From an uncultured Clostridia bacterium (GTDB lineage: Bacteria > Bacillota > Clostridia > Christensenellales > Borkfalkiaceae), in assembly GCA_947628505.1 (NCBI GenBank), contig CANRAD010000019.1, forward strand, positions 1 through 32,288: a stretch of 32,288 nt of DNA, written 5' to 3'. The position numbers were made by a program, and so were the translations under genes. Below the pieces are notes generated by a model that was not told the origin of the DNA, did not search any database, and worked only from the letters and a program-made list of their open reading frames with translations. Below, piece by piece: positions 1-9,231 of the stretch. The number at the start of each line of letters is the position of its first letter. Positions within the stretch are counted from its first letter, which is position 1.

Positions 1-21
1 GGTCGTTTTTAGTATATGAAA

Positions 22-43
22 AAACAGCGTATTTACGCTGTTT
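22..43 (-). terminator. Rho-independent terminator at the truncated helicase end
   Basis: Read on the minus strand, a near-perfect inverted repeat (AAACAGCG / CGCTGTTT around a short A/T loop) is followed at once by a run of Ts. The helicase stop codon TAA (33-35) lies inside the loop. A terminator fused to a stop in the middle of a conserved helicase suggests that foreign DNA, possibly the end of an inserted element, starts between about position 43 and 75. Confidence 0.6.
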
Positions 44-3000
44 GAAGCTGTTGTGAAGGTGTTGCGTAGGGCGTTCCAGTTGCGAAAACCACGCCTCTGC
101 CGCCTGTCTTTTCGTCCAAGTATCGGCATTTCAAGAACAGGTCAAAGGCTTTCTGCGAGGCAGAGGTCGATACTCCCGAAATGTTTGAGAGCTTTGTGGG
201 CGTGAACAAATTCTTAAACTCATGTGCCTCATCGACAAAGAGTTTGTCCACACCTAACTGCTCAAACGTGATCGTATCGTCATGGCTTTTTTTAAGTTTA
301 TCAAGCTGTTTCTGCAAACTCTTTCGAGTGCGCTCCATAGACTTGATCTGAAACTTACTGCCCTCATTCCGTTTCAATTCGTCAATACCCCGAAGAATAT
401 CGGTGATCTGATCTTGAATCAGAGCGATCTGCCGTTCCTTAGAAACAGGAATCATGCCGAGCTGCGAGTGACCGATGATAACTGCGTCGAAATTGCCTGT
501 TGCAATCTTAGCGAATAACTGTTGTCTGTTCTCTTTCTTGAAGTCGTTTTTTGTTGCGACAAGAATGTTTGCCGAGGGATACAGCTTGCGGAAATCCGAG
601 CCGATCTGCTCTGTCAGATGATTCGGAACGGCAAACAGCGACTTTGTACAAAGCCCAAGTCTTTTGCTCTCCATAGCCGTTGCGATCATTTCATAGGTCT
701 TGCCTGCGCCAACGGAATGCGCAAACAAGGTGTTGCCTCCGAAAAGAGCGTGTGCGACAGCGTTTTTCTGATGTTCGTGCAGATGTATGTCTGCGTTCAT
801 CATCGGAAATGTGAGGTGACTTCCGTCATACTCACGAGGTCGAACAGAGTTAAACAACTCGTTATATCTGTTTACGAGCATTTCTCTGCGTTTCGTGTCT
901 TTGAAAACCCATTTCTTAAATTCAGAACGGATTTTGTCTGCTTTCTTTTGTACTACACGAGTTGCCTCTACATCGACAACTCTTTTTTCTTTCGGCTCAC
1001 CGTATTGGTCGATCACCTCAACGATCTTGTAGATTTTCGGGTCTTTGAGGTTGAGAAGCTGTTCCAGTATCTCATAAGCGTTCATTTTCCTTGTACCGAA
1101 ATTCTTTGTGGAATTTACGGACATATCCTGCCGCTTATTCGCAAAGTGGAACATTCCGACCGATTCTGAATATTCGAGCGAGATCGGCTTTGTTCTCGAC
1201 CACAGCCCATGCTTTACGTCTGCACGAAACTCATCGGGTGTCTGCAACAGTTCATAGATAAACTGCTGATAAATTTCGGGCGGGACCCATGCGGCACCGA
1301 GTTTCACCTCAATATCTCCGGCTTTCAGAGGCGTTGGCATAGCCTGTTTCAGAGCAGTCACGTTGATATTGAAGTCGCTGTCATATTCAGCAGCCTCCTG
1401 TGCCTGATTCAGCTTTGCACGAATATCGCCCGACAAGTATTCGCTTGCGGTCTGATAGGTGTTCAGCGTATGGGGTACTTTGAAAATCTGCCCCTCAAGT
1501 TCCTTTTTGAGTTCGCTCTCCGTCATGCCTGTGAGTTCGGACATATAGTCAAAGTCCACACAAGCCTTTTCCGCAGCGGAGAGAGTCAGAGCCTCCACAG
1601 CCGTTTCAACGTGTTCAATGGGCTTTGGCGGTATGATCGTTCTCCTGAAGAACAAATCGGACTTTGCGACCAGTTTATCCCTGTCGATCTCCTTTTCAAG
1701 AGAAAGTACGAGGTTATATGAAACGTCCTCGGAGAATAACCTCTTGTTGGTCTTGCTGTGCAGTAAGCCGAAACGCTTGTAAAAATCGTCATAGACGGTA
1801 TTCAGCTTTTCCTGCAAAGCCTTGATCTCGCTGTCGGACTTGTTGAGTTCCTGTGCGGTCAGCAGCTCACGAGTGGTGTCACGCAGTTCGATGAAAGCCT
1901 TAGTCCGATTGTGCTGTGAGTTTTTCGTATCGAATCGGAACGCACACACCCTGTCAGCGGTCTTGAAATAGATGTTGTTGTCATGCTCAAAAAAGCTGTA
2001 ATTCCGCAGATTGGACGGAATCGGTATCTCTCCCTGTTCTGCCTGTGCATAGACGTTCCTCGGACGTTCGTCGCTGATCTGTGCCGAAAGTTTGCCGACA
2101 GCCTCATGCAACAGTTCTTTCAGGTCTTTCCCCTCAAAGGGAACGACCATAGTGCCTGTGCCATAGAGTTTATTACCCTCAACGACCTCACCGAGTACCA
2201 TATCGGGATTCTGCTCAAAATACTTGTTGATCGGCAGACCGTCCTCCGTTTCGCCAATATGCACCCAATCGGGCAGCTCGGCAGGAGGCTCACTTCGCTT
2301 TTGCAGAAAGAGTATATCTGTCGTTACCTCGGTGTTTGCATTTTGCTTGAAAGCCGTACTCGGCAGACGTACCGCACCGATCAGGTCAGCCTGCTGTGCA
2401 AGCATTTCCCTCACAGCCTCGTTACGCTTGTCGAGCGTTCCTGCGGAGGTAACAAGTGCGATGATACCGCCCTCTTTTACCTTATCCAGACTTTCAGCGA
2501 AGAAAAAGTCGTGCAGTTTGGTCGTTCCATGCCTTTCGTCCTTGAAACCGAGTTCGCCAAACGGTACATTGCCAACAACTACATCGAAACTGCCGTTCTG
2601 AAATTCGTTTTTCTCAAATCCGCTGATCGTAATATCGGCAGACGGATAAAGCTGCTGTGCGATTCTGCCCGAAATGCTGTCGATCTCCACACCGTAAAGG
2701 TTGGTGTCTTTGCGTACCTCGTCGGGCAGTCTGCCGAAGAAATTGCCGACACCACAGGCAGGCTCTAACAGATTGCCGCCCTCAAAGCCGAAATTCTGCA
2801 AAGCCTCATAGATACCGTCAATCACAGTCGGAGTTGTGTAAAATGCGTCAAGCGTAGAGGCGAGAGCCGAGCGATATTCCTCGGAGGTCAGCAGTTCGGT
2901 CAGTACCGTATGCTCCTTTTCCCATTTCTTGTTGTCGGATTCAAAAGCCGGAGCAAGACCGCCCCAACCGACATACCTCGAAAGTATCTCCTTTTCCTCG

Positions 3001-6000
3001 TTCGTTGCAGGACGCTTTTCAGCCTCGATCAGCTTCAGTGTTTGGATAGCAGCGATATTGGCGTTAAACTTAGCTTTCAGACCGCCCTCACCGAGAGCCT
3101 CGTCCGTGATCGTGAAATTGTCAGAATCGGCAATCTCACCGATACCCTTTGCGGCTTTGTACGCCTCAATAACGCTGTCCTCACCGCTGATCTCTGTAAT
3201 ACTGCCGTTCTCGTCGTACTCAATGTCAATGTCATGCACATCGCTCTCAAACTCGAACAGTGCAACAGCCCTTGCGAGGTAACGCTCCTGCTCTCCGAGA
3301 TTGCTTATCCATGTTTGAGTAAAGCTGTCAGCCTCTCGCTGTCCTCTTGACCCGTCCTCATACTCCTGATAAATGGCGAGTGATGACATTTCATAGTTGA
3401 CAGCATGGAGTGTCTGATTCTCAAAGTCTATTTTGTAGTCAATGCGAGGGTCATACATTAAGTCACCGTTCTGCTCAAAGGTGTGCATGAGCGTGAGCGT
3501 ATCACCATAGCGTTCAATCGAAAAGTCCTCGTAACTGCCCTCTCCCTTGTGCTTTTCATAGCTGTGTTCACCGCTGAAAATTTCGGGATAGAGTTTTTGG
3601 AGGTTGACGAAATTCCTGTGAGCAATCGTGTTCGGGAATTTTTTCTTTTCTTCATGTGGGGGAACATCGGCAGACTGTTCAGCGTGACCGCCTCTTTCAG
3701 TCTTGTCTGCTGTCTGTGCGGAGTTGTACTGTTTCCAGTATTCAGGGAAGAACACTTCAATAGAATCGTTGATTGCCTTGTTGAATCGTTCTCCCATTTC
3801 CTCAAAGGTAGAATGGTACTTGTCAGCGAAATACTGTTCCTTGTCCATGATACCCTTGTCAAGCAGCTCTCTAAGCGGAAGAACAGCGTCAGCGTCCTCC
3901 TCGTAGCAGTGATAACCGTCCACGATAAAGCCAACTTTCAAAGCCTCGTCAGACAGAATATGCTCTGCTAAATCAGCTCTTATCATCACACCGCCATGTC
4001 CTGCGGTCGATACCTCAAATACACCGTTGGCGATCTCAATGCAATCCTGCACCTTACCCCAAGGTGAGCCATACGGCTGTGCAATGGGAGGATACTGTTC
4101 CATAAACGCCTTGTCCTCCGCAGAAAGCGAAGTGAAACGAGTGCTGTCGGGTGTCTTATCTTTGCCTGACACTGTCTTATTTTCCCTTGACACTTCCGTA
4201 TCGGACGAAATATCGCCCTTATCGGGTGCAGAGTTTTCTATCGCTCTTTCTCTGTTGCCGAGGTACTCATACCTATCAGCGTTCAGAATCTCTCTGTATG
4301 GGATATTTTCGGTTACGGTATAGCTGCCCTTGTTCGTTGTGATAGTACAATCCTCTGTAATATGCGGAAGTGCGCCTGTCAGCGAAACAACCTCGCTGAT
4401 GTTGCCTGTGATCTTGTTGCGGAATCTATCGCCAACTGAAACATTCTTAGTTCTGTCAGGCAGAATTTCGCCCTTTTCATCGGCAAGCGCTTTTCTTTTC
4501 TCCTGTTCTTCAGGTGTGAGATAAGTGCCAGTATCCAGACGGGCTTTTACCATAGTCGCAACATTGTCCCAGCTATGACGGAATTTCTCTCCGTTTTCAA
4601 ACGAAAAGGTCAGACCCTTTGAATCGTAGTCAACATAAGTGATCTTACCGTCACCGCTGTGACCGCCTGTGCCGTACTCTTTTTTGAGGAAATCGGCTAA
4701 CTGTTTTGTGGTCGGATTGTTGCTCTCAAAGAAATCCTGCACACGAATCTTGCCGTTCTCAAATCCAGTGCCTCGGTCAATTTCAGTAGCAAGTGCTTCA
4801 TAGACCTGAACACCGTCCACGACCGGACCTGTGGCAAATTCGCTTTTGGTCTTAGGTTTGGACTTAGGCTTTTCAGAAACAAGAGTCTCTAAATCGCCAA
4901 AGAGGGAAAGCTGTTCGCCCTCTGTAAATGGTGTTTCCTCAAAATCGGAGAAACGTTCGCTCTTTTCGAGTTCCTCGATCACATCATCGGTGAAAAGCGG
5001 AGTATCTTCGTCAATCGGAGCAGAAACCTCTGCTGCTCCGTCAGAATCGCTTGTCAGTCCAAGCGTCTGCTCATCTATTTCTTCATTATGCCCCGGAGGA
5101 TTCAACTCAAAAGCCTGTTCGATAAGTACCGTATATCCGGCTTCACCGAGTTTTTTAGAGTATTCGTCCTTGACATGATCGGGAAATCCGACCATTGGCT
5201 CACCGTGCTTTGAGAGCATACGCAGACCGAGGACTTCTGCGCCAATTTCAGCGTTTTTGCCGTACATTTCATAGAAATTTCCGACCATACGCATTGTGAC
5301 CGGACCTTTGTCCATATCGTCCTTGTCGGCAGTGTGTACGATTGCCTTTTCCTTGTCAGACAGTGCAACCAATTCGTCAAATGCAAGATTGTCAAGCGCT
5401 ATGCACATATCGTCAAGAGAATCAAAGAGTTCCTCACTTACCACAGTACCGCTGTATTCCTTGACAATGCGGAACGATTCAAGGTCAGCATATACCTCAA
5501 TCGGCAGCTCCGTTTCCTCGTCTGTCGTATAGGCGAGGTCAACGTGATCTAAGTTAGAGAAATTGCCCTGTGTGTCAAACTCTCTTTCGCAGTATTCATT
5601 GATGAGCCTGATAGCCCTATCCATTGAATCTTCTTTCGGCTCGATCTTCTCCGCTGTCTGTGCTTTCTCTGTAAGATAGCTTTCAGCAGTTGGCAGATAT
5701 GTTTCAAGAGTACCTGTTTCCTCTGCTCTGATTGGATTTATGTCAACAGTGATACCGCCAATTTCAAACGAATCTTCATGCAGAATGTTAAACAGTGCGT
5801 CCTCTTTCAGTTCAGAGTTTACCTCAATGACAACATCTATATCCGAGCTGTCATTTTCGATACCTCTTGACCGAGAGCCTGTGACAATAATACCGCCAAT
5901 TTCAGCCTCAATACCGTTTTCGGTAAAGGTGTTTTCAACAAACTCCCTTACCATGCTTTCAATATCCGTTGCCGAATAGCCGTCAATACTGTGAAACAGT

Positions 6001-9000
6001 TCGGCTGTCTTTGAACGAAAATCGAAAATAACAGTGTTTTCGGAATCCTGTTGCAGTTCGGAAACAGGTGTCTTATCAACAATCCTGATCTGTGCAGGGT
6101 CAAACACAGCCACATAGCAATGTGTGACGTTATCATTTTCTGCCATACGCTGTGCAAACTCCGCAATCGTTTCGCCCTCATGTGCGTCCGTTTCGCTTGC
6201 GTTGACAATAGAGGCGAGTATCTCCTTTGCAGGGTGATCGGGATAGTTTTCAAGAGCAAACCGATAGTAGTCGTTGTCCTCTGCCATAAACTTGAACGTA
6301 ATGACCGCAGAATCATGACCGCTGTCGATTGCCTCCCGAATCGTACTGCTAATATCCCAGTTCTCACGGCTGCCAAAAGTAAAATGGGCGGGATTGTGCA
6401 GTTCAGCCTCACAAGTCATGACCTGACTTGTTTCAAGCGTTCCTGCATAACGCATTGCATGGTCTACGGTCGTATCTGTCCAGACTGCACCGAGATAATC
6501 GGGTCTGAATGTATCAAAATCCGCAGTCGTTCCATGATACACCGTCATTGTCTGAACAACGTCCTCAATCCCACGAATGGGGTGCTGTTCCTTGAAGTCG
6601 GACAGCAGTTTTTCTTCCTCCGCTGTCAGTTCAGCGTTCTTTTCGAGGAACGGCACGAATACGGCAAGCGTATTTCTTGCACTCTCCTTGCTTTCCTCCG
6701 TGTTATATGGATAGCGGTCAGTTTTGACAACATTCTCATTAAAGAGCCTGATGTGGTCGATCAGACTGCCTCCGCCTGTTCCTTTTCCGTCACCAATGTC
6801 AAATCTGCCCTCGTAGTGGAAGTCCTCACCGCCTATTACAGCAGTGATCTCAAAATCAGTCTTTTTATACCACCCTGCATGGAGTTCAGAGATACTGCGT
6901 TCGGAGTGCTGTTTTTCGTCGAGGTACTCGATCAGAGCGTTGGCAAGTGCAAAGCTGATACTGCCATGCTCCTGCACAAAGTCGTAAAGCAGATCGCTTT
7001 CGGTAAACCATTCGTCATTTTCCTCTTTCCCGAAATGGAAGTCAAGCGAATCGGGCTTTTCCGACTCTGCCTTGTAGTCATACTTCATGTCGGCAATGGA
7101 GGCAAATGCTTTTTCTGTCTGCTCATCATCACCGAGAACATCGTACAGCGACCTCTTGATTTGGCGCTGTTTCTGTAAATTGTTCTCCCAGTCAGCCCTT
7201 TTGGACATATCAAAAGCATGGATAAGCTGTTCAGCCGTTTCCGCAGACAGACCAGGAATTACATACTGCAAATCCTGAACAGTGCGGTCATGGACAATGC
7301 TGTCGTATTCCTTTTTGATAAGGTCAAGCATAGCGCCGCCTATGCTCTCATAGGTGATCTCACGCTCTGCATTGCCATGTCTTGCGGTAATACCGTTTTC
7401 TCCGTATTCCACAGAAAACTCATTACCCTTGCTTGTCCGAAATTCACTCTGCTTGCCGAGGATAGCAACAGCGAGGTCTTTGCGAATGTCCTCACCATGC
7501 TGCATACGAATCGAAAGTTCAAAGAGTGCGGAATCAGTCAGACCGTTGCCGAACCGTGATATTTCAGAGGGGGCAAAGCGTTCCGTGTAGCCTTGTTCAT
7601 ACAGACGATAACCAATACTCTCAATCTCGTCCCATGCCAGTTGCGACTTTGCCAAGAACGGCACAATGTCACCGTTCATAAAAGCCTGTTCCTTTTCGGT
7701 GAGTTCGGGCGTATCAGGCGTTTCGGGAACGATCTCCGCAGACTGTTCCTCCCTTGCAGGAGCAGTCACACCGTCGATCACATAACCGTCCCTTGCAAGT
7801 TCGCCGCTCTGAATCAGATCAACCACAATTTCTTCGGGACTGTTGGTGTAGAAATGCTGATGTACCAAGTCGGAATCCTTGTCGGTATCACCGAGGATAG
7901 CAAAGCCGAATCCTGCGTAATATTCGATACGCTCGTTGTAAAACTCGTACCCCTCACCGCTGTTTTCCTTGTGGAGATACACAGGCTTATGGGCTTTCAG
8001 AGCCTTGAAAATCTCCGCATTTTCCTCGCTGATCTCCAAGCGTTTCTGATGATTGTTCAGAAAGTCCTCAATGTCGGAGTAGTTTCTGAAATTCCTGACT
8101 ATATCACCCAGTTCCCTTAATTCTTCGGGGGAATAGCTTTCGTCAGCCGTTTCAAACATCGCCTTTGGAATATCGGCATAGATTTCCGCAATGACAGCTT
8201 TCTGTTCGTCGGAATAATCGTGCATAGCATAGATTTCCCTGAGTTCAGCCTGTTTGGTAAACTCTTTTTGGAGGTCGATCATTTCCGAGAAAGCCGAATC
8301 GTTTCTAAGACGTTCGATCTCTGTTTCAGCGAGTACACGTTCCAAGACCGCTGTCATCTGCTCAAATTCTTCGGGCGTAAAGCGAGGGTCAAGGTTGTGG
8401 ATAACATAGTAGTCCAGTTCCATTTCCGCAGCTCGCAGCAGAACGTCATAAACGGACTGAATCTGCTCATCGCTGAATCCCTTTTCCCTCATTTCGGCAA
8501 TCGCTGATTCCATGTCGATTGCCGTATTCATTGCCTGCAAAAAACGCTCTGCGTCTGCCTCGTCCACAGTAAACATGACCTTTCCGTTGCGAATCAGCCC
8601 CGAATACTCCACCTGAGAATCAAGGACTGCCTTTCTGCGTTCGTACTGTGCAGGCGTAACATTGGTGAACAGTACCCGTCTGTTTTGAATGTCACGATAC
8701 GGCTTGTTGCCGATGATCTGTTCCGCTTTCTTGTCGCTCACAAACTGCCTGCGCATATCAATGACAGACTGCTTGACAATTTCGGCTCTCTCCAGATCAG
8801 CACCACCGACCGTCAGCGTTGCCTTTCCCGACGGATAGATCACGCCCGAATAGCTGATATTTGCCTTTTCAAGCTGTTCAGCCACTTTCAGAGCAGTATC
8901 TCTGTCGAGGTTTATGTATTTCTTATCGGGAATATAGCGGTATGTGGTGTTGCCGATCACATTTTTCTGCGGAGGCGAATACGGTCTTGCCGATTTGCTG

Positions 9001-9227
9001 AATTGCAAATCCTTTGCAAGATCACCGAGGACTTTTCTCATTTTGCCCTTGTCAGCCTCATTGACAGCGAGGACAGCTGAATCGTCCTTGACATAGGCAT
9101 AGAAATTCAGCCCCGACTGTTCAAGCAGGGGGAGCATTTTCTGAAAATGCTCCCTGTGCAGAGGAATAATCGACTTGTCAGCGTTGTCTGTCGCATTATT
9201 CCACGTTTTGTTGCCGTAATACTCCAT
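33..9227 (-). CDS. Polyvalent ICE protein: N6-methylase + SNF2/DEAH helicase, C-terminally truncated
   Basis: Giant 3064-aa protein of the ICE methylase-helicase family, thought to act on transferred DNA in the recipient or against host defences (family inference). Seen in order: three N-terminal repeat units (about 24-70, 96-155, 178-235, each with a YSGxI...TV strand pattern); an ART-like segment starting YHGTTADFDTF (about 896); a nucleotidyltransferase motif GSRSRG...SDIDVV (about 1117-1133); a MutS-I-like segment with GNFYEMYGK and MVGFPDH (from about 1312); a segment with FLKKEYGTGGHS (about 1510); an adenine methylase with LEPACGVGNF (about 2155) and catalytic-loop GNVPFGE (about 2220); and a helicase with Walker A SVGAGKT (about 2837), DEAH (about 2999) and ATGTP (about 3049). 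Homologues continue with 'ISNS...' and a second helicase lobe. Here the frame turns into a short YATPSQQ tail and stops, so motifs IV-VI are missing. ATG start with GGAG inside the upstream gene's last codons; the gap to that gene is 4 bp. Confidence 0.9.
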   Translation of the reverse strand: MEYYGNKTWNNATDNADKSIIPLHREHFQKMLPLLEQSGLNFYAYVKDDSAVLAVNEADKGKMRKVLGDLAKDLQFSKSARPYSPPQKNVIGNTTYRYIPDKKYINLDRDTALKVAEQLEKANISYSGVIYPSGKATLTVGGADLERAEIVKQSVIDMRRQFVSDKKAEQIIGNKPYRDIQNRRVLFTNVTPAQYERRKAVLDSQVEYSGLIRNGKVMFTVDEADAERFLQAMNTAIDMESAIAEMREKGFSDEQIQSVYDVLLRAAEMELDYYVIHNLDPRFTPEEFEQMTAVLERVLAETEIERLRNDSAFSEMIDLQKEFTKQAELREIYAMHDYSDEQKAVIAEIYADIPKAMFETADESYSPEELRELGDIVRNFRNYSDIEDFLNNHQKRLEISEENAEIFKALKAHKPVYLHKENSGEGYEFYNERIEYYAGFGFAILGDTDKDSDLVHQHFYTNSPEEIVVDLIQSGELARDGYVIDGVTAPAREEQSAEIVPETPDTPELTEKEQAFMNGDIVPFLAKSQLAWDEIESIGYRLYEQGYTERFAPSEISRFGNGLTDSALFELSIRMQHGEDIRKDLAVAILGKQSEFRTSKGNEFSVEYGENGITARHGNAEREITYESIGGAMLDLIKKEYDSIVHDRTVQDLQYVIPGLSAETAEQLIHAFDMSKRADWENNLQKQRQIKRSLYDVLGDDEQTEKAFASIADMKYDYKAESEKPDSLDFHFGKEENDEWFTESDLLYDFVQEHGSISFALANALIEYLDEKQHSERSISELHAGWYKKTDFEITAVIGGEDFHYEGRFDIGDGKGTGGGSLIDHIRLFNENVVKTDRYPYNTEESKESARNTLAVFVPFLEKNAELTAEEEKLLSDFKEQHPIRGIEDVVQTMTVYHGTTADFDTFRPDYLGAVWTDTTVDHAMRYAGTLETSQVMTCEAELHNPAHFTFGSRENWDISSTIREAIDSGHDSAVITFKFMAEDNDYYRFALENYPDHPAKEILASIVNASETDAHEGETIAEFAQRMAENDNVTHCYVAVFDPAQIRIVDKTPVSELQQDSENTVIFDFRSKTAELFHSIDGYSATDIESMVREFVENTFTENGIEAEIGGIIVTGSRSRGIENDSSDIDVVIEVNSELKEDALFNILHEDSFEIGGITVDINPIRAEETGTLETYLPTAESYLTEKAQTAEKIEPKEDSMDRAIRLINEYCEREFDTQGNFSNLDHVDLAYTTDEETELPIEVYADLESFRIVKEYSGTVVSEELFDSLDDMCIALDNLAFDELVALSDKEKAIVHTADKDDMDKGPVTMRMVGNFYEMYGKNAEIGAEVLGLRMLSKHGEPMVGFPDHVKDEYSKKLGEAGYTVLIEQAFELNPPGHNEEIDEQTLGLTSDSDGAAEVSAPIDEDTPLFTDDVIEELEKSERFSDFEETPFTEGEQLSLFGDLETLVSEKPKSKPKTKSEFATGPVVDGVQVYEALATEIDRGTGFENGKIRVQDFFESNNPTTKQLADFLKKEYGTGGHSGDGKITYVDYDSKGLTFSFENGEKFRHSWDNVATMVKARLDTGTYLTPEEQEKRKALADEKGEILPDRTKNVSVGDRFRNKITGNISEVVSLTGALPHITEDCTITTNKGSYTVTENIPYREILNADRYEYLGNRERAIENSAPDKGDISSDTEVSRENKTVSGKDKTPDSTRFTSLSAEDKAFMEQYPPIAQPYGSPWGKVQDCIEIANGVFEVSTAGHGGVMIRADLAEHILSDEALKVGFIVDGYHCYEEDADAVLPLRELLDKGIMDKEQYFADKYHSTFEEMGERFNKAINDSIEVFFPEYWKQYNSAQTADKTERGGHAEQSADVPPHEEKKKFPNTIAHRNFVNLQKLYPEIFSGEHSYEKHKGEGSYEDFSIERYGDTLTLMHTFEQNGDLMYDPRIDYKIDFENQTLHAVNYEMSSLAIYQEYEDGSRGQREADSFTQTWISNLGEQERYLARAVALFEFESDVHDIDIEYDENGSITEISGEDSVIEAYKAAKGIGEIADSDNFTITDEALGEGGLKAKFNANIAAIQTLKLIEAEKRPATNEEKEILSRYVGWGGLAPAFESDNKKWEKEHTVLTELLTSEEYRSALASTLDAFYTTPTVIDGIYEALQNFGFEGGNLLEPACGVGNFFGRLPDEVRKDTNLYGVEIDSISGRIAQQLYPSADITISGFEKNEFQNGSFDVVVGNVPFGELGFKDERHGTTKLHDFFFAESLDKVKEGGIIALVTSAGTLDKRNEAVREMLAQQADLIGAVRLPSTAFKQNANTEVTTDILFLQKRSEPPAELPDWVHIGETEDGLPINKYFEQNPDMVLGEVVEGNKLYGTGTMVVPFEGKDLKELLHEAVGKLSAQISDERPRNVYAQAEQGEIPIPSNLRNYSFFEHDNNIYFKTADRVCAFRFDTKNSQHNRTKAFIELRDTTRELLTAQELNKSDSEIKALQEKLNTVYDDFYKRFGLLHSKTNKRLFSEDVSYNLVLSLEKEIDRDKLVAKSDLFFRRTIIPPKPIEHVETAVEALTLSAAEKACVDFDYMSELTGMTESELKKELEGQIFKVPHTLNTYQTASEYLSGDIRAKLNQAQEAAEYDSDFNINVTALKQAMPTPLKAGDIEVKLGAAWVPPEIYQQFIYELLQTPDEFRADVKHGLWSRTKPISLEYSESVGMFHFANKRQDMSVNSTKNFGTRKMNAYEILEQLLNLKDPKIYKIVEVIDQYGEPKEKRVVDVEATRVVQKKADKIRSEFKKWVFKDTKRREMLVNRYNELFNSVRPREYDGSHLTFPMMNADIHLHEHQKNAVAHALFGGNTLFAHSVGAGKTYEMIATAMESKRLGLCTKSLFAVPNHLTEQIGSDFRKLYPSANILVATKNDFKKENRQQLFAKIATGNFDAVIIGHSQLGMIPVSKERQIALIQDQITDILRGIDELKRNEGSKFQIKSMERTRKSLQKQLDKLKKSHDDTITFEQLGVDKLFVDEAHEFKNLFTPTKLSNISGVSTSASQKAFDLFLKCRYLDEKTGGRGVVFATGTPYATPSQQLQTA

Positions 9228-9231
9228 TCAA

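Noticed and set aside
1-75. Group II intron 5' end inserted in the helicase
   Set aside because: No GTGCG-type intron boundary is visible on the minus strand at the point where homology stops; an insertion sequence or other element end remains possible.
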